Below are positions 50,001 through 62,000 of a DNA stretch of 64,000 bases, piece by piece. The notes under the pieces are model-generated. The model saw only the letters and a program-made list of their open reading frames with translations, was not told the DNA's origin and searched no databases. The position numbers and the translations under genes are program-made. This DNA is from Trichostrongylus colubriformis (taxonomy: Eukaryota; Nematoda; Chromadorea; Rhabditida; Trichostrongylidae): the NCBI GenBank assembly GCA_963978905.1, contig OZ022258.1, forward strand, positions 50,142,591 to 50,206,590, given 5' to 3'. How positions within the stretch are numbered: position 1 is the first letter of the stretch; each line of letters begins with the position of its first letter.

Positions 50001-53000
50001 GCCAGTCCATCGTCATCTCGTTGTCTGAGACGACGTTCTATACGAGCGTCCGTACTTATGATCCATAGGGTCAACGGCCCCACAAGATAGTGGGCCTCAT
50101 TCGCTTCTTTTCCAACGTCACGAGCAACACGTTGGTTTGCTCTCTTTACCTGTCTCTATCAGATAAACATACTACCATCTCGTCTATTCTGCCTCATAAT
50201 AAAATCCACTGAACCGCCACAGAAATGTGAATACGTGCTCCTCGAACAAACCTACCACTTCAGAGGTGGGGATGGTAGTGCATGCCATTGGGACGGAAAT
50301 TCGCTTTGCAGCGGCCCATGTATCCGCAGGAGAGTTACCGGAGATGGAGAACAACGTTCGCGGACGACTGATTAGCCCCTTACCCGTCCGCATCTACCCC
50401 ATCAGTCAGTGATGCAGAGGGGCGCGAAAGAAGGGGGCTTTCTAATTCGTATTCCCTGGGTTTTTTGACGTTTCAATTTGTTCTTCCTTTACCATTATAC
50501 TGCTGAGCATCCCTACTTTCATATTCCACAATACGCGAAATTCACCCCACCCATTGTCTTTAAAGCTGCACTTGAAACAGGCCCCTCATGGGGTTTTGTG
50601 AGAGTTGGTTGATGATAGGTGTATAAAGAGTTGAAATCAGAGTAGGCAGATGACGAACCTTTCCACTACATGCCACTTTCAGCAAATCTTCTGCGACCAC
50701 GGTGTTGAAGGGATCCTTATCCAACGACAACTTGAGATGCTTCAACGCGCCGTCAACGTCATTCGACAGCAACGCCAAACGAGCACGAAGCCAGTACACG
50801 AGAGGCTTAATGTATTAATTATATGGGAAATTCTGAAGAAAAAATTATACGAGTCAGTTTTTTATGCGATTAAGTACATGCGCGCGAGAGAGAGCGTAAT
50901 GGCGGCTGCTTGCAACGCAGTCTACTTTTGGCGGTGCATGGAGATGGATGCGGCTAGTCTGTTGGAGTCCTTAAATAGGGTTGGGTAATAAGTTTCCGCC
51001 GTTTTCTATTCCCTGTGTTTCACAACGTTCTCTTCACCTTTCGACAGAGCTTTTATTAGATAGTCTAAAAAATTTTTCGTATTTTTAAATACCGCTTTTT
51101 CCCTCCAAACTGCTTTCCAGCAATCTCTTCTGTACATGCACATGTAGTACAAGTCCACACGCATCTATAGGTATTATTGTCTTCCATCTCCCGGATAACC
51201 CTTTTCGGCAAAATAAACATATCAAAGGTCAACCTCATTTTCAATACAAAAATTTTTCTTCGAAAGGCGTTAGACAAGGAAAGGAAAAGGTGATAACGAT
51301 GGAGCAAGATCAGGGCTATAAGGTGGATGGGGCAGCAATTCATATCCAAGCTCGAGAATTTTTTAGCGAGGCAATTTTTTGGCAAGTCTTCTCACTATTA
51401 AAAAAGTGACTCGCCAAAAAATCCTCGAGCTTGGATAAAAATTGCTGCCCCATCCACCTTATAGCCCTGATCTTGCTCCGTCGGATTATCACCATAGGAT
51501 TTCATGGGTTCGATAGGGTTTTTCTGCTTCACAAAAATTTGCTATTTGCTTTTTGATTCTCTTGATTGCTTAATATCTATAAGATTTAGAAAGAAATAGT
51601 CTAAAGGTGAGAATTTGCACTCTCGACATTTCCTCTTCAACAACTTCGCATAGCAGGTTGCGACGAACATGAGCAGCTATCGAAAATCAAAAATATCGAA
51701 ATCAACGACGTCTTTTTTCTATCATTTGATTTTATCTGACGTGGGGAACGTGAGCTTTCTTGGGCTTCGATGTACCAAATGTGCATATTTTGCCTACAAA
51801 TGGCTACTTTTAAGCCTTGAAAACAACAGTCGATCAAACGAACAGAAACGAATGGAAGCTGAAAAGGCTTTTGTAGAGTTGTAAAGCTCTATCGAGAACA
51901 TATGCGTGTACACACTGATTTTCATATTTTTGATTTTTGAAAGCTTCCGTGTCGTACGGGACTTAAACCCTCACTCCATGCTTTCTTCATTATGTGTGGT
52001 AGCATGGCGTACAGGTACTTGTAACAATATGTGCGTACACTTTTTGACCGCTATGAGAGATGCAGAGGAAATGTCGAGATTGTGAATTTCTACCTTTAGA
52101 TCACTTCATTTATGAACATCATAAATATTGAGCAGCCAAAGTAGTCGAAAAACAAATGACAGCACTTTGTAGAGCAGGAAAAGCTCTACACAAACACAAA
52201 GAATAAGAATCGGCGGGAACTTATTCCTCACTCTAATGCTTCTGTAGATGGTGAACGATACATATATTCACTGTACAGCACATTTGAGTTCTTCATTAAG
52301 TATTTGTTCAGCAAATACCTGATGCTCAAGACCCACAGTCAGTCTACCAGAAAAGGAGGCACGTGTGAAGAAAAAACGAAATAGCCAAAAATTTCTGGAG
52401 AAGGAAACTGCAGAGTTTCCGCATGAAGGCCGCGGGGTAAATAGGTGTTCAAGGTCCTCATAAATGTTAAAGTGCTTGCAAAAAATTGGAAGTTCAACAA
52501 AATGGTAGGGATACCCAGACGCTTGACCTTATTGTGATGGTTATTTCTGCCATAGGTATAAAAATTAAGCTAAGGAAAGTCAACTTACCTCATTCGGATC
52601 AACACCATTAGCCATCAGTAAAAGTCTGGCCGGCTCGGTTCTCTGGCCCGTGACTTTCAAAATCAGTTGTGCAAGTTGGGTAAATGCAATATCGGCGTAA
52701 TTGGGCTAAAAATAGCGATAGAAAGCCTCAAGTGACAAGCACCAAAAACGGACATTACCTGCAGGAGGATTGCTTCAATGAGGCAGAAAGCTGCTTGCTT
52801 CGGATTGCCTTTTACACGCCAGTACAATGCTGCTAAGTTAACAGCCAACCATCTCGGACCAATATTCTTAACAGTGCGATTCTTCGTTACTTATTCTTTG
52901 CAAAAAAAATAGCGCCTCTTCCAAGAGCTGGGACGCTACCGCGCGCAATGCACAGAAAATTGGCGTGCTGTCGCGTTGCGGCCTCCACGTAAATTTTCTC

Positions 53001-56000
53001 TCGGCTAGAAATCATAGGTTTTACTTGCATTTCGATGATTTCATTTTTTTAAAAAAGTGATTTCAATGACACGTTTCAAATTTGAAGTGAAAGCACGGCT
53101 TCAAGTATAGCCATGCAAGTGCGGAGTGGTTACTCACAGCAGAGTCGCGACGTAGCCGCACGCGTCACTACCAAGTTGATTTTCGAAAACTCTCACATTG
53201 TCCATCATTGAGCGGATTCTTTGTGCAATCTCGATATCTTCCATTATACGATCAGCCAACCGCACCACTATGGTCTTTAGGCGAGTTTCAGCATACTCCT
53301 TTGATGGCCGAGTATTCACAGCTACTACCAGTCCAGATAGCTGGAATATGAAAATCATTCAAATAAATTTACCGGAGTCACCTGATCTCGTACAATGTTC
53401 GAATTCGTATGGACAACTTTCCCACACAAGCAGATTCTTTGATCGCCCATAGACTGCTCTCTACTCTAGGTCAAAGGCAGTGCTAGGGTTTAGTCAGGCG
53501 AAGTAAAAAACGATGTCAGCTATGGAAACTGGGAAGTGCTTGATAGCACAAAAGCAAACATATACGGAACAGAACGGGTTAAAATCAAGAAATACGACCC
53601 CTTCCCTACCGTTGATCACGAAGGGGGCAGGGCATGCTAATGAAGGAGGCGGGCCATGCTAAACAGGTGACAACTGTTGAAAAGTTCTCGCTAAGGCGCC
53701 CCTTTTGACCGGAAAGTTGTCACATACACCTTACCAAAATCTCTTCTTTCAGACCACTCGAACAGTACCACTAGTTTTGACACAAACTGCATCCTTCGTC
53801 CATCACCCACCCCCCCCCCTCCCCGGTCACCCCCCTGTTATAAATGATTATTAACTTTTGTATTTATTAGAAAAACTTTTACTCATTACCAAAACTCACA
53901 AAACTGAGTTCATGCCCAACCATGTTGACCTCCTTGCAGTATGGCTCACGCCATGGCAGGGGATGATCTTCATGAGGTTCCAGACCGATGCCTCTGGTCA
54001 AATACTCAGCAATCCTGAAACATTCCCCCTATCAAGGTAAGTATGTATGTGACCTATTTCACCCCAACCCACATGAAAACTCACATAAAACCCTTGTTCT
54101 CTGGGCTGATGAACACCTGTGGGAACCATTTCTGATTGAAAATATCCGTTCGTGAGATGATTGCCTGGCAATCGACGCTAGACGGCCAATCGGCTCGACG
54201 CCAAAAACGATCACGTACTGTTGACCATGTTGCACTAAAATTTAAATGTGACTATCATTGATGCGGTGCTAAGGTGGTGCAGAGACAGGTGACGCGCACT
54301 GCCACTCACATGGTGCGGTGATCATCCACCATCAGTGCCCGCTCAGGCCAACCAAACCTTCCATCCCTCCGGGGTAGGAGAATTTCACAGGTATCGAACC
54401 CATTTGAGACGATAAAAGCTCTGATTCGGACATTGGGTGGCCCGGCAAGTCATTGCATAGACCTAATCGCATTCATCTGCCACCAGGATTCTCAATGGAA
54501 CCAGAAGCGAGGCGCGTTCCAAGAAGAAGTCGATTGGCGCCAAAAACTTGATCCACAACTAATTTTATCATCAATGAGCTTCGGGAAGAGTTACATGTCG
54601 GCGCCAGGGGAGTGTTGGCTAAGGCAAGTGGTCAGAGAGGTGTACAGAACACGAAGTTTGTCGGAATCGCTGACGTGTCTGGAGGAACGCATCGCCGGGG
54701 GGAGTGTTTCCGCCACACCCCCTGGCCTACCAATGGGTGGAGCAACATGCTACCAACGCTTTTCTACAAATGACAACACAGCAAATGTCCTCCTTCGAAT
54801 TAACGTGGAATGTACCACTGAACTTGGATCTGTCGGTGGTCCAGCAGCTGTTTTCAGAGCTATGCATGACTTTGTAATAATAGTCTACAATGCAAAAAAT
54901 ATCTCCAGAATTACGGATGAGTCCACAGGTCCAGCCGTAAATCTGTTCATGACAGGCCTATCTGCACCGTCCCCTGCAATGGTGGAATCATTCGATTGTT
55001 TTACTGTCTAACCTGTCGTAAGGGTATTTCTTTGGCATCTGAGGTTCCAACGGCATTTTCCCTCGTAACGACTCGAGTTTCTTTTCGAATGTTTTGTCGG
55101 TTGCAAACACTTCAGCGACACGCCATGCAGTATCATTTAACTGAATGTGTTTTTATTCAAAGAAAAAATAAATGAAGTCCAAGTGCGCCCGCGCTCAACT
55201 TTTACCGAAGGCCTGCCTAGCAATAATCACATCAGTCGACTTACCTTTTTGAGGCAGCAGATCCTCGGGTAACTATGTGGGTTGCATCTTGATTCGGCGC
55301 CATGATGCGTCCGCAACCGTAAGAACTCCTCTAAGCTACGCGCTCTAAGCATAACTGCTCAATAAGGAACTCATGTGGGCGTGGTTAGCTTGGGTTCGAG
55401 CAGCAACAGAGTGGCGAAGTGAAAGGTGCAGTCCGAACCCAAGAATCGACCCGAGAATCGTCTGCCCCAAGGGGGGTAAGTCGATTAAACTGATTATCGC
55501 CAGGTGTGCTTTCAGGCACACATTTGCGTGCATTATCTGTCAAAGGCAGTCTTGCATAGGCTGATGTGCTAGTCGGCTTGCTTGCATGCCAAGTTCTGTC
55601 CTAGGAATGTCATGAGCGAAATAACGCGAATAGGAACCTCAAAATCGCTCAAATGCCTCCATTTCACTCACCGGCGGTCTATTCCTCGTCGTTGCTTTCC
55701 TCAATGGCATCATCGACTCCTCATATGCTATCGGGTCCGTTACTTCACAGTGGTAGGTCGGCACCATATTACCCGGATGATTTGAGCGTGGAAATCGCTT
55801 CGCATTGATCACTCGACAAACTCTATCTGAAAAAGGGGGAATATTGAACAGCTCATGTTCAATCAGCCCCTCCAACAAACCATATATTCACTAACCCCCG
55901 TAGAAAATACAAATATGGCTCACTTCTTTTTCAAAACATGCTGCGCGGCCGCTAGGATATGGGCTTCACCGTAGTCGTCATTGGTGGGTTGGCAAAGGAA

Positions 56001-59000
56001 AGTGTTTTGGCCAGAACTCCCGCGTACTGATGAATTTCATTGAAAGCTGTCTTACCCCTTCCAATGACAATCATGTGTAGCGACATCCGGAGCTAGCGCA
56101 TTAGTTCACTCGAAATGGAGCCTCCCGTGAAGTTAGGTCACCGATTCGTACCAAACATAAAATTACCCAAACTTACATGGATTGTATCCATATTTAGCTT
56201 CTTCGTAACCCAATGTAAGAGACTGCCGTGTTTTTTCATTCACCATGCGCTCGCGTATTTGATCAGCTATTTTCATCTGAATTCGTTCCGTAAAACCCAC
56301 ATGCCTGAGTACTCGTATTGAGGAAAAAACTTGTAAAATTCACCTGATCCCCATACATATCATTAAAACGCAACTTTTCAGAGACCAGATGGTCCAGGTT
56401 TTCCTAAACAAAAACTATAATTGGAAAACTTGCAGAAAAGGAGAAAGAAAAAACTCAGGGAGGAGAAATGGAAGATGAAGTTTTTGGAAAACCCCACTTT
56501 ATAAACATTTCATTTGATCAACTGCATCCGACCGCCCTCCTACTACTGCAGATGCCCAAATCACAACCAATACGGCCTTCCTCTATTTCTTCATTCAAGC
56601 TCGACTTCGCAATCAGGGTCTCTATCAAAGACCTTTTTATGACCCCTCCCGAGGTCATCCGGTGACATTAGTTCCATATGGCCATGAAGAGTACGAGAAC
56701 CAAAAGAGACAAAGAGTAAATATTAGAAGAACCAATACTGGCAACGATCCAATATTAATATAAATACATCGGAAAAAAGATCAAACTTTTTGTTTTGCCA
56801 GTTCCACGAACAGATCAATCTGGCAGCTCATTGCACCCAATTTCTTCAGCAAAACCTCGTGAAACTTCAACAGTTCAGCCACGTAGTTCGAGTCCTTCGG
56901 TGGCACGAGCTGGCAAGGGACGATTTATTAAATTATGAAATTAGACCATAAAAACAGCAAATCTTACTAATTGCTTCATAAACGGATCGGAGAAATATGT
57001 GACTATGCGAGCAAAGTCCGCAACTTGTTCCACTTGGATACCGTCAGCTCTCGAAGCGTCCAACTTCAGGTATGCTGCATCAGCCATTGCAGCTTGCGCC
57101 TTCAGAAACACGCACGGGCTATGACTGTTCGGATCGTCCATAGTGAACGAATGCTGAAACATTAGACTTATTCTTTCTCAAGCTTGTTCTAGCATCTCCT
57201 GTGAGTTCTGAGCAGAGCCGATTCGTATTCCGTTGTTGGTCGTGGAGAAGGAGAAGGCGGCAGTAACTACTGTTCGGGATGAAAGTAGTAAATGTGCTCA
57301 ATTTGCTCTTTTTTAAGATGACTCGCTCATTCTCTCACCTCCTCCGCTCAATGCTCGTCTTTCGAAAGGTAAGCATCGTTCAGAGTTCGCGATTCGCGCG
57401 ATTCAGACGAAAGGAAAAGATACAATCGTTCAGCGATTCAGTCGAGTCAGGAGGAAAGGACAAGATACGTACCGATCAGGTGGCGAATGATACGCTTGAA
57501 TCGCGCGAATCCCCGGTCACCTGAATCGCGAAGTCTGAACAATGCCGCAGGCAAATGAAATGTCATTGTCTGATTTTTTCCTGTCAATTCTCATGTGTTA
57601 TTGAACTCTTTGCGAGGTAGGCAAAATACACACACGGCTGACGTTCCGGCGGGGCCGCAGTCAAGTGGATCTTCAAAACCATCCGGTTAGTATGGATTCG
57701 GAGTGGTCATTACTCAACCTCATTGTTAGGAGGGCATCTTATGGGTCATCGATTTTCGTGTTATCATCAAGCATCCTTCTCAGATTCGTTTTTGGATGAA
57801 TAAACTGGATCCATATTGCCTCTAGGAATTTCCACGCATGCAAATACATATTTAATTCGCGTGGCGACACCTCATCCCTGACCTCGAGATCTATTCCGTT
57901 ATGATTTCAAATCGCGTGGATTCCCACAGCGGTTGATGTGCGTAACCTGTTATTACCACTCATGTTTGGTATTGGTTCAATGATCGTAGAGTTAGTGAGT
58001 TTTTCATCAAAGAAGCAGGATACACATTTAAGTATTCAAATCTAATCTTTAACGTGTCGCATCAGCTAAATAAAGCAACTATCAACTAGAAAAAGCTGAG
58101 CTTCTCATTCTTTTCGAACTAAAAATCCTCTTGACATCCCAGCTCACCTCCAAAATGGCTATCGCCGATTCCGGCTGATCCACTTTGTTGAACAAGGTGG
58201 CCGCAGCAACATGGATTGCATCCAAACTCAACTGGCCACCCTCTTCACTTTTTGAAATCATTTTCTCCCTGTAAAGAAAGCAGAATTGATTTTCTTATAG
58301 GAAATTCATTATTTAAACAATAACAAATAAAACCAAAATCATCGAAAGAAAAACTTACGCATACACTATAGCCGTCTTGTAGCAACTAAATGCCTCATGC
58401 AGATCGCCGGCTTGGCGCCAATAAGCTGCTGCTGCTAAGTGGAGATAAGGATGAGCGCTGATGGCCTGCAAAATCATATCGTTTTGAATACGGCCTATCG
58501 AAAAATCACTAAACATACGACTGATCCTAGAAGGCTAAGTACGGAACGTTTGCGTCGCGTCCAGCCGCCGCGCAACCGTGTGCGACAACAGTTCTCTGTT
58601 AGAGTGGGTGCTTTTTTCTTATATGAAAAATTCTGTTGACCTTACCTCCATTTGATGAGACAATAATTTGGCAATGATCGCTCCATATCTCGGCGAAGCC
58701 GTTGAGGCGAGCTTCTCCACATGTGGAAAGTAGGCTTTGAGAATTTCCGCATAATCCGAATCCGGAATACGCATTTTCAACTGCTGATCATTCGCCTCCT
58801 GTAAACGCCAATTTTACAAAAAACCTCATCATTTCCAAACTACATTCGAGCTTAAGAGCGGTAGAGGGTAATCGGTAGAGGAACCCGGATTCAAAAGCGC
58901 GACGTTGTGATCTAAATTCACATTTCCCGCGCATCATTTCGAACTGCAACATCACGTTTCCGAGTTGCTCGCTGTAGGAGATGTCATTTATTGTCTCGTA

Positions 59001-62000
59001 GGGTGTATTTCATTCATTCATGTAAATGAAACAATAAAGAGCAGTAATCAAGTGAAGCAATGAATAGGAGAATAAGCGAAACGGTAGAGAAAAGGTGTTC
59101 GTGGAAAAAAATCCATTGAATTTACACTCGATGTCTTAGCAAGGTGTCGTTTGTGCAATCTGCAATCCAATAAACTGCAAGCGTTACGGTAGGTCATACC
59201 GTAGGCCTAAAATTGCCGCCTCCCAGTGTCCCTAACCTTCAGTACCTTCGGAAGTCCCCGCAACTGGCCTTCGCGATGCCACTGTCGACATCGTGGCAGG
59301 AGCTTTTCGTCATCTGGTGCCATGTCAAAGTATTCCTTTACGAAGGCCGTGTACCTATAATTCCTCCACAAAATGTAAATGAGGAAAATATGGATTAAAA
59401 TTTAAATCGAAAAATATAAATCAGTGCATTTTTACCTTTCGTAATACTTATGAAAATCGGGACATAGCTCGGCCGAATAGGACGTCTTGAAATTATTGCG
59501 ATCCAATCCGACACTACCGACCAGCTTACAATGATCACTTTCAGTTTGAAGACGTTTTTCAAGATCCGGATCATCTCGAGCCTCCCGAGCATTTATCGAT
59601 TTCTGTAACAAAAAGAATCACTTATTTGGTAACCTCGTGCAACAGTATCATAGTGTTACAAAACTTTTGCGCTTGGAGCGAAATTGGTCAGGCTGGGATA
59701 GCGGTAACCTTACATAGTCTTTCGGAACAAGCCGACTGTTTCAGGAGTAATCGACCTGCAGCCTTAGAAGTATAGTTAGCGCCTTAAGAGTGTTAGAAAT
59801 CGCGCGAGGACGCGTCTTTATCGGTTTCTCGCTAAAAATCGATTAATTATCGATTTTTCATTGAACTTGTATGTATTTTCGGAATCAGCTCGTCAAGCAT
59901 TATGAGTCGGTACGGTTTTCACAAGTTTTTGACTTTCTCAAACTCTCTACTAGGCCACTTTTCACATCCTAAAAGTTCTAGGAGAAATTCCTTTGGAATC
60001 TGCAGAGCTGGCGATGAAACTTTTTTGCTTCCCAGTCTAATCTCACATATGCGTAGGACTGTTGAAGTTCTTGTCATTTTAGGAGAGCTTCCGTTCCTTG
60101 GTGTGGCCCTAAATAGCGTCTACGTGTATACTCGGCTGAAAACCACTCTCAGCTCCTTTTCAGACGCGGATTCCCTAGTGAATGTACACCAATCGATTCC
60201 ACAGAAAAAATCCTATAGAACGATATATAGAACTTTTCGAGGTGTTAAATTCGTTATTCTCGTCGTTTCCAATACCCTCATCGCCTTCGATCCACGTCTC
60301 AAGCTCTTGCCTGCCGCATGCGATCGGCGTGCACACTTTTGACGGCACCGCCTCTTCCCGTACACGGTCTTGGGAATGCGCTCGATACTTGCGATGGCGC
60401 CATCTATCGTGACCGCTTTCCCACCGCCATGCACGCCGATCGCTCGCGGCCAAGATGAGATTGAAACGTCGATCGAAAGGAATGAGAAGACTATTAGGTT
60501 GGCAACTAAGTAATTGCGGATTTTTAAATACTGCTTTTTCCCTCCAAACTGCTTTCCAGCAATCTCTTCTGTACATACACATGTAGTACAAGTCCACACG
60601 CATCTATAGGTATTATTGTCTTCCATCTCCAGGATAACCCTTTTCGGCAAAATAAACATATCAACGGTCAACCTCATTTTCAATACAAAAATTATAAAAA
60701 AATTTTCTTTGAATGGCGTTAGACAGGGAAAGGAAAAGGTGATAATCCGATGGAGCAAGATCAGGGCTATAAGGTGGATGGGGCAGCAATTTTTATCCAA
60801 GCTCGAGAATTTTTTGCGAGTCATTTTTTCAATAGTGGTAAAAAAAAATTTTTTGAATTTTTTTTCAAAAAAATCTCGAGCTTGGATAAAAATTGCTGCC
60901 TTATAGTTCTGATCTTTCTCTATCGGATTATCACCTTTCCCTTTCCCTGTCTAACGCCATTCAACGAAAAAAATTGGAATTGAAAATGAGGTGACTTTTG
61001 ATATTTTTATTTTGCCGAAAAGGGCTATCCGGGAGATGGAAGACAGCAATACCTATAGTTGCGTGTGGACTTGTACTACATATATATGTACAGAAGGAAT
61101 TTTGTGGAAAGCAGTTTTGAGGGAAAAAGCAGTATTTAAAAATCCGCAATTACTTAGTTGCCAGCCTAATAGAAATGACAAAAACAACGAATTTATCACC
61201 TCAGGAAATTTTCATATCATTCGATAACATATTTCCCAGGAAGCTATTGCTGTACGTTCACTGGGACCGCGTCTGAAAATGCGTTAGGAGATGGTATTTA
61301 AGCAGAATATACATGGAGGCGCTATTTAAGAACATGCAAAGGAGCGGGAGCTCGCCTGAAATGACAAGAACTTCGAAGTCTCAACGCAGCTGTGAGCTTA
61401 CGAGAAAGGTCTCCCAACTCATGACGCGCTTTTTGAAAGCTGTTTTTTGCATGTATGGGGGTGCGTACAAGAATCATATAACTGATGTCCATTTTTGCTG
61501 AGTGGCCCTACGAATGCCAAAAAAGGGGTTGATGGTTCGATCCCCACTGAGGATAAATTTTTGCAAAATTTAAATTTTCAGTTTTTGGACTCGTAAACAT
61601 TTGAATATGAAGATTGAGTGCAGTAATAATATTTAGAAGCCCGAACTGCCCTTTGCTGCCAGTTTTCAGCAAGTTTGACAGTCAAATTTTTTGACTTTTT
61701 AGCACTCATAGCGCACGAACGAGGCGTTTTTACGTGAAACGGATTTGATATTCGTGTTCAGGAGGTCGAACTACCCCCACGGGTAAGTTTCCAGCCCAAT
61801 CGAAGTTTTGACCCAAATTCGAAAATTTGAGCTGGGCCTTGACATACCTTCGACTGCACCTTCAACGAAGGAGACGACGGTGTCTCTTGTTAAGAAATCC
61901 TGACTAGTTCTCTTGCTTGATGCTTGGTTGGTCAAGTTATAACGATAGGCCTCCTATCCTAGTTATAACGATTGTTATAACGATAGGATTAGTTACTCAC

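Larger units (their letters stand above)
46079..50221 (+). mobile_element. BEL/Pao-type LTR retrotransposon (Gag-protease only)
   Basis: 4,143 bases with 243-base LTRs (46,079-46,321 and 49,979-50,221) and a perfect GAAAT target duplication (46,074-46,078 and 50,222-50,226). The LTRs differ at three positions, so the insertion is recent. The interior encodes a BEL/Pao Gag with retropepsin. No reverse transcriptase, RNase H or integrase is recognisable, so the copy is non-autonomous. It lies in intron 18 of the TTC17-like gene, antisense to it. Confidence 0.93.

Noticed and set aside
59902..60342. 146-codon plus-strand frame in TTC17 intron 2
   Set aside because: No family match; its 3' part overlaps a foldback and the frame has no splice or polyadenylation support.
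60213..60824. 203-codon minus-strand frame
   Set aside because: It spans the mariner foldback arm and adjacent repeat. It is a transposase relic fused by chance to other sequence.
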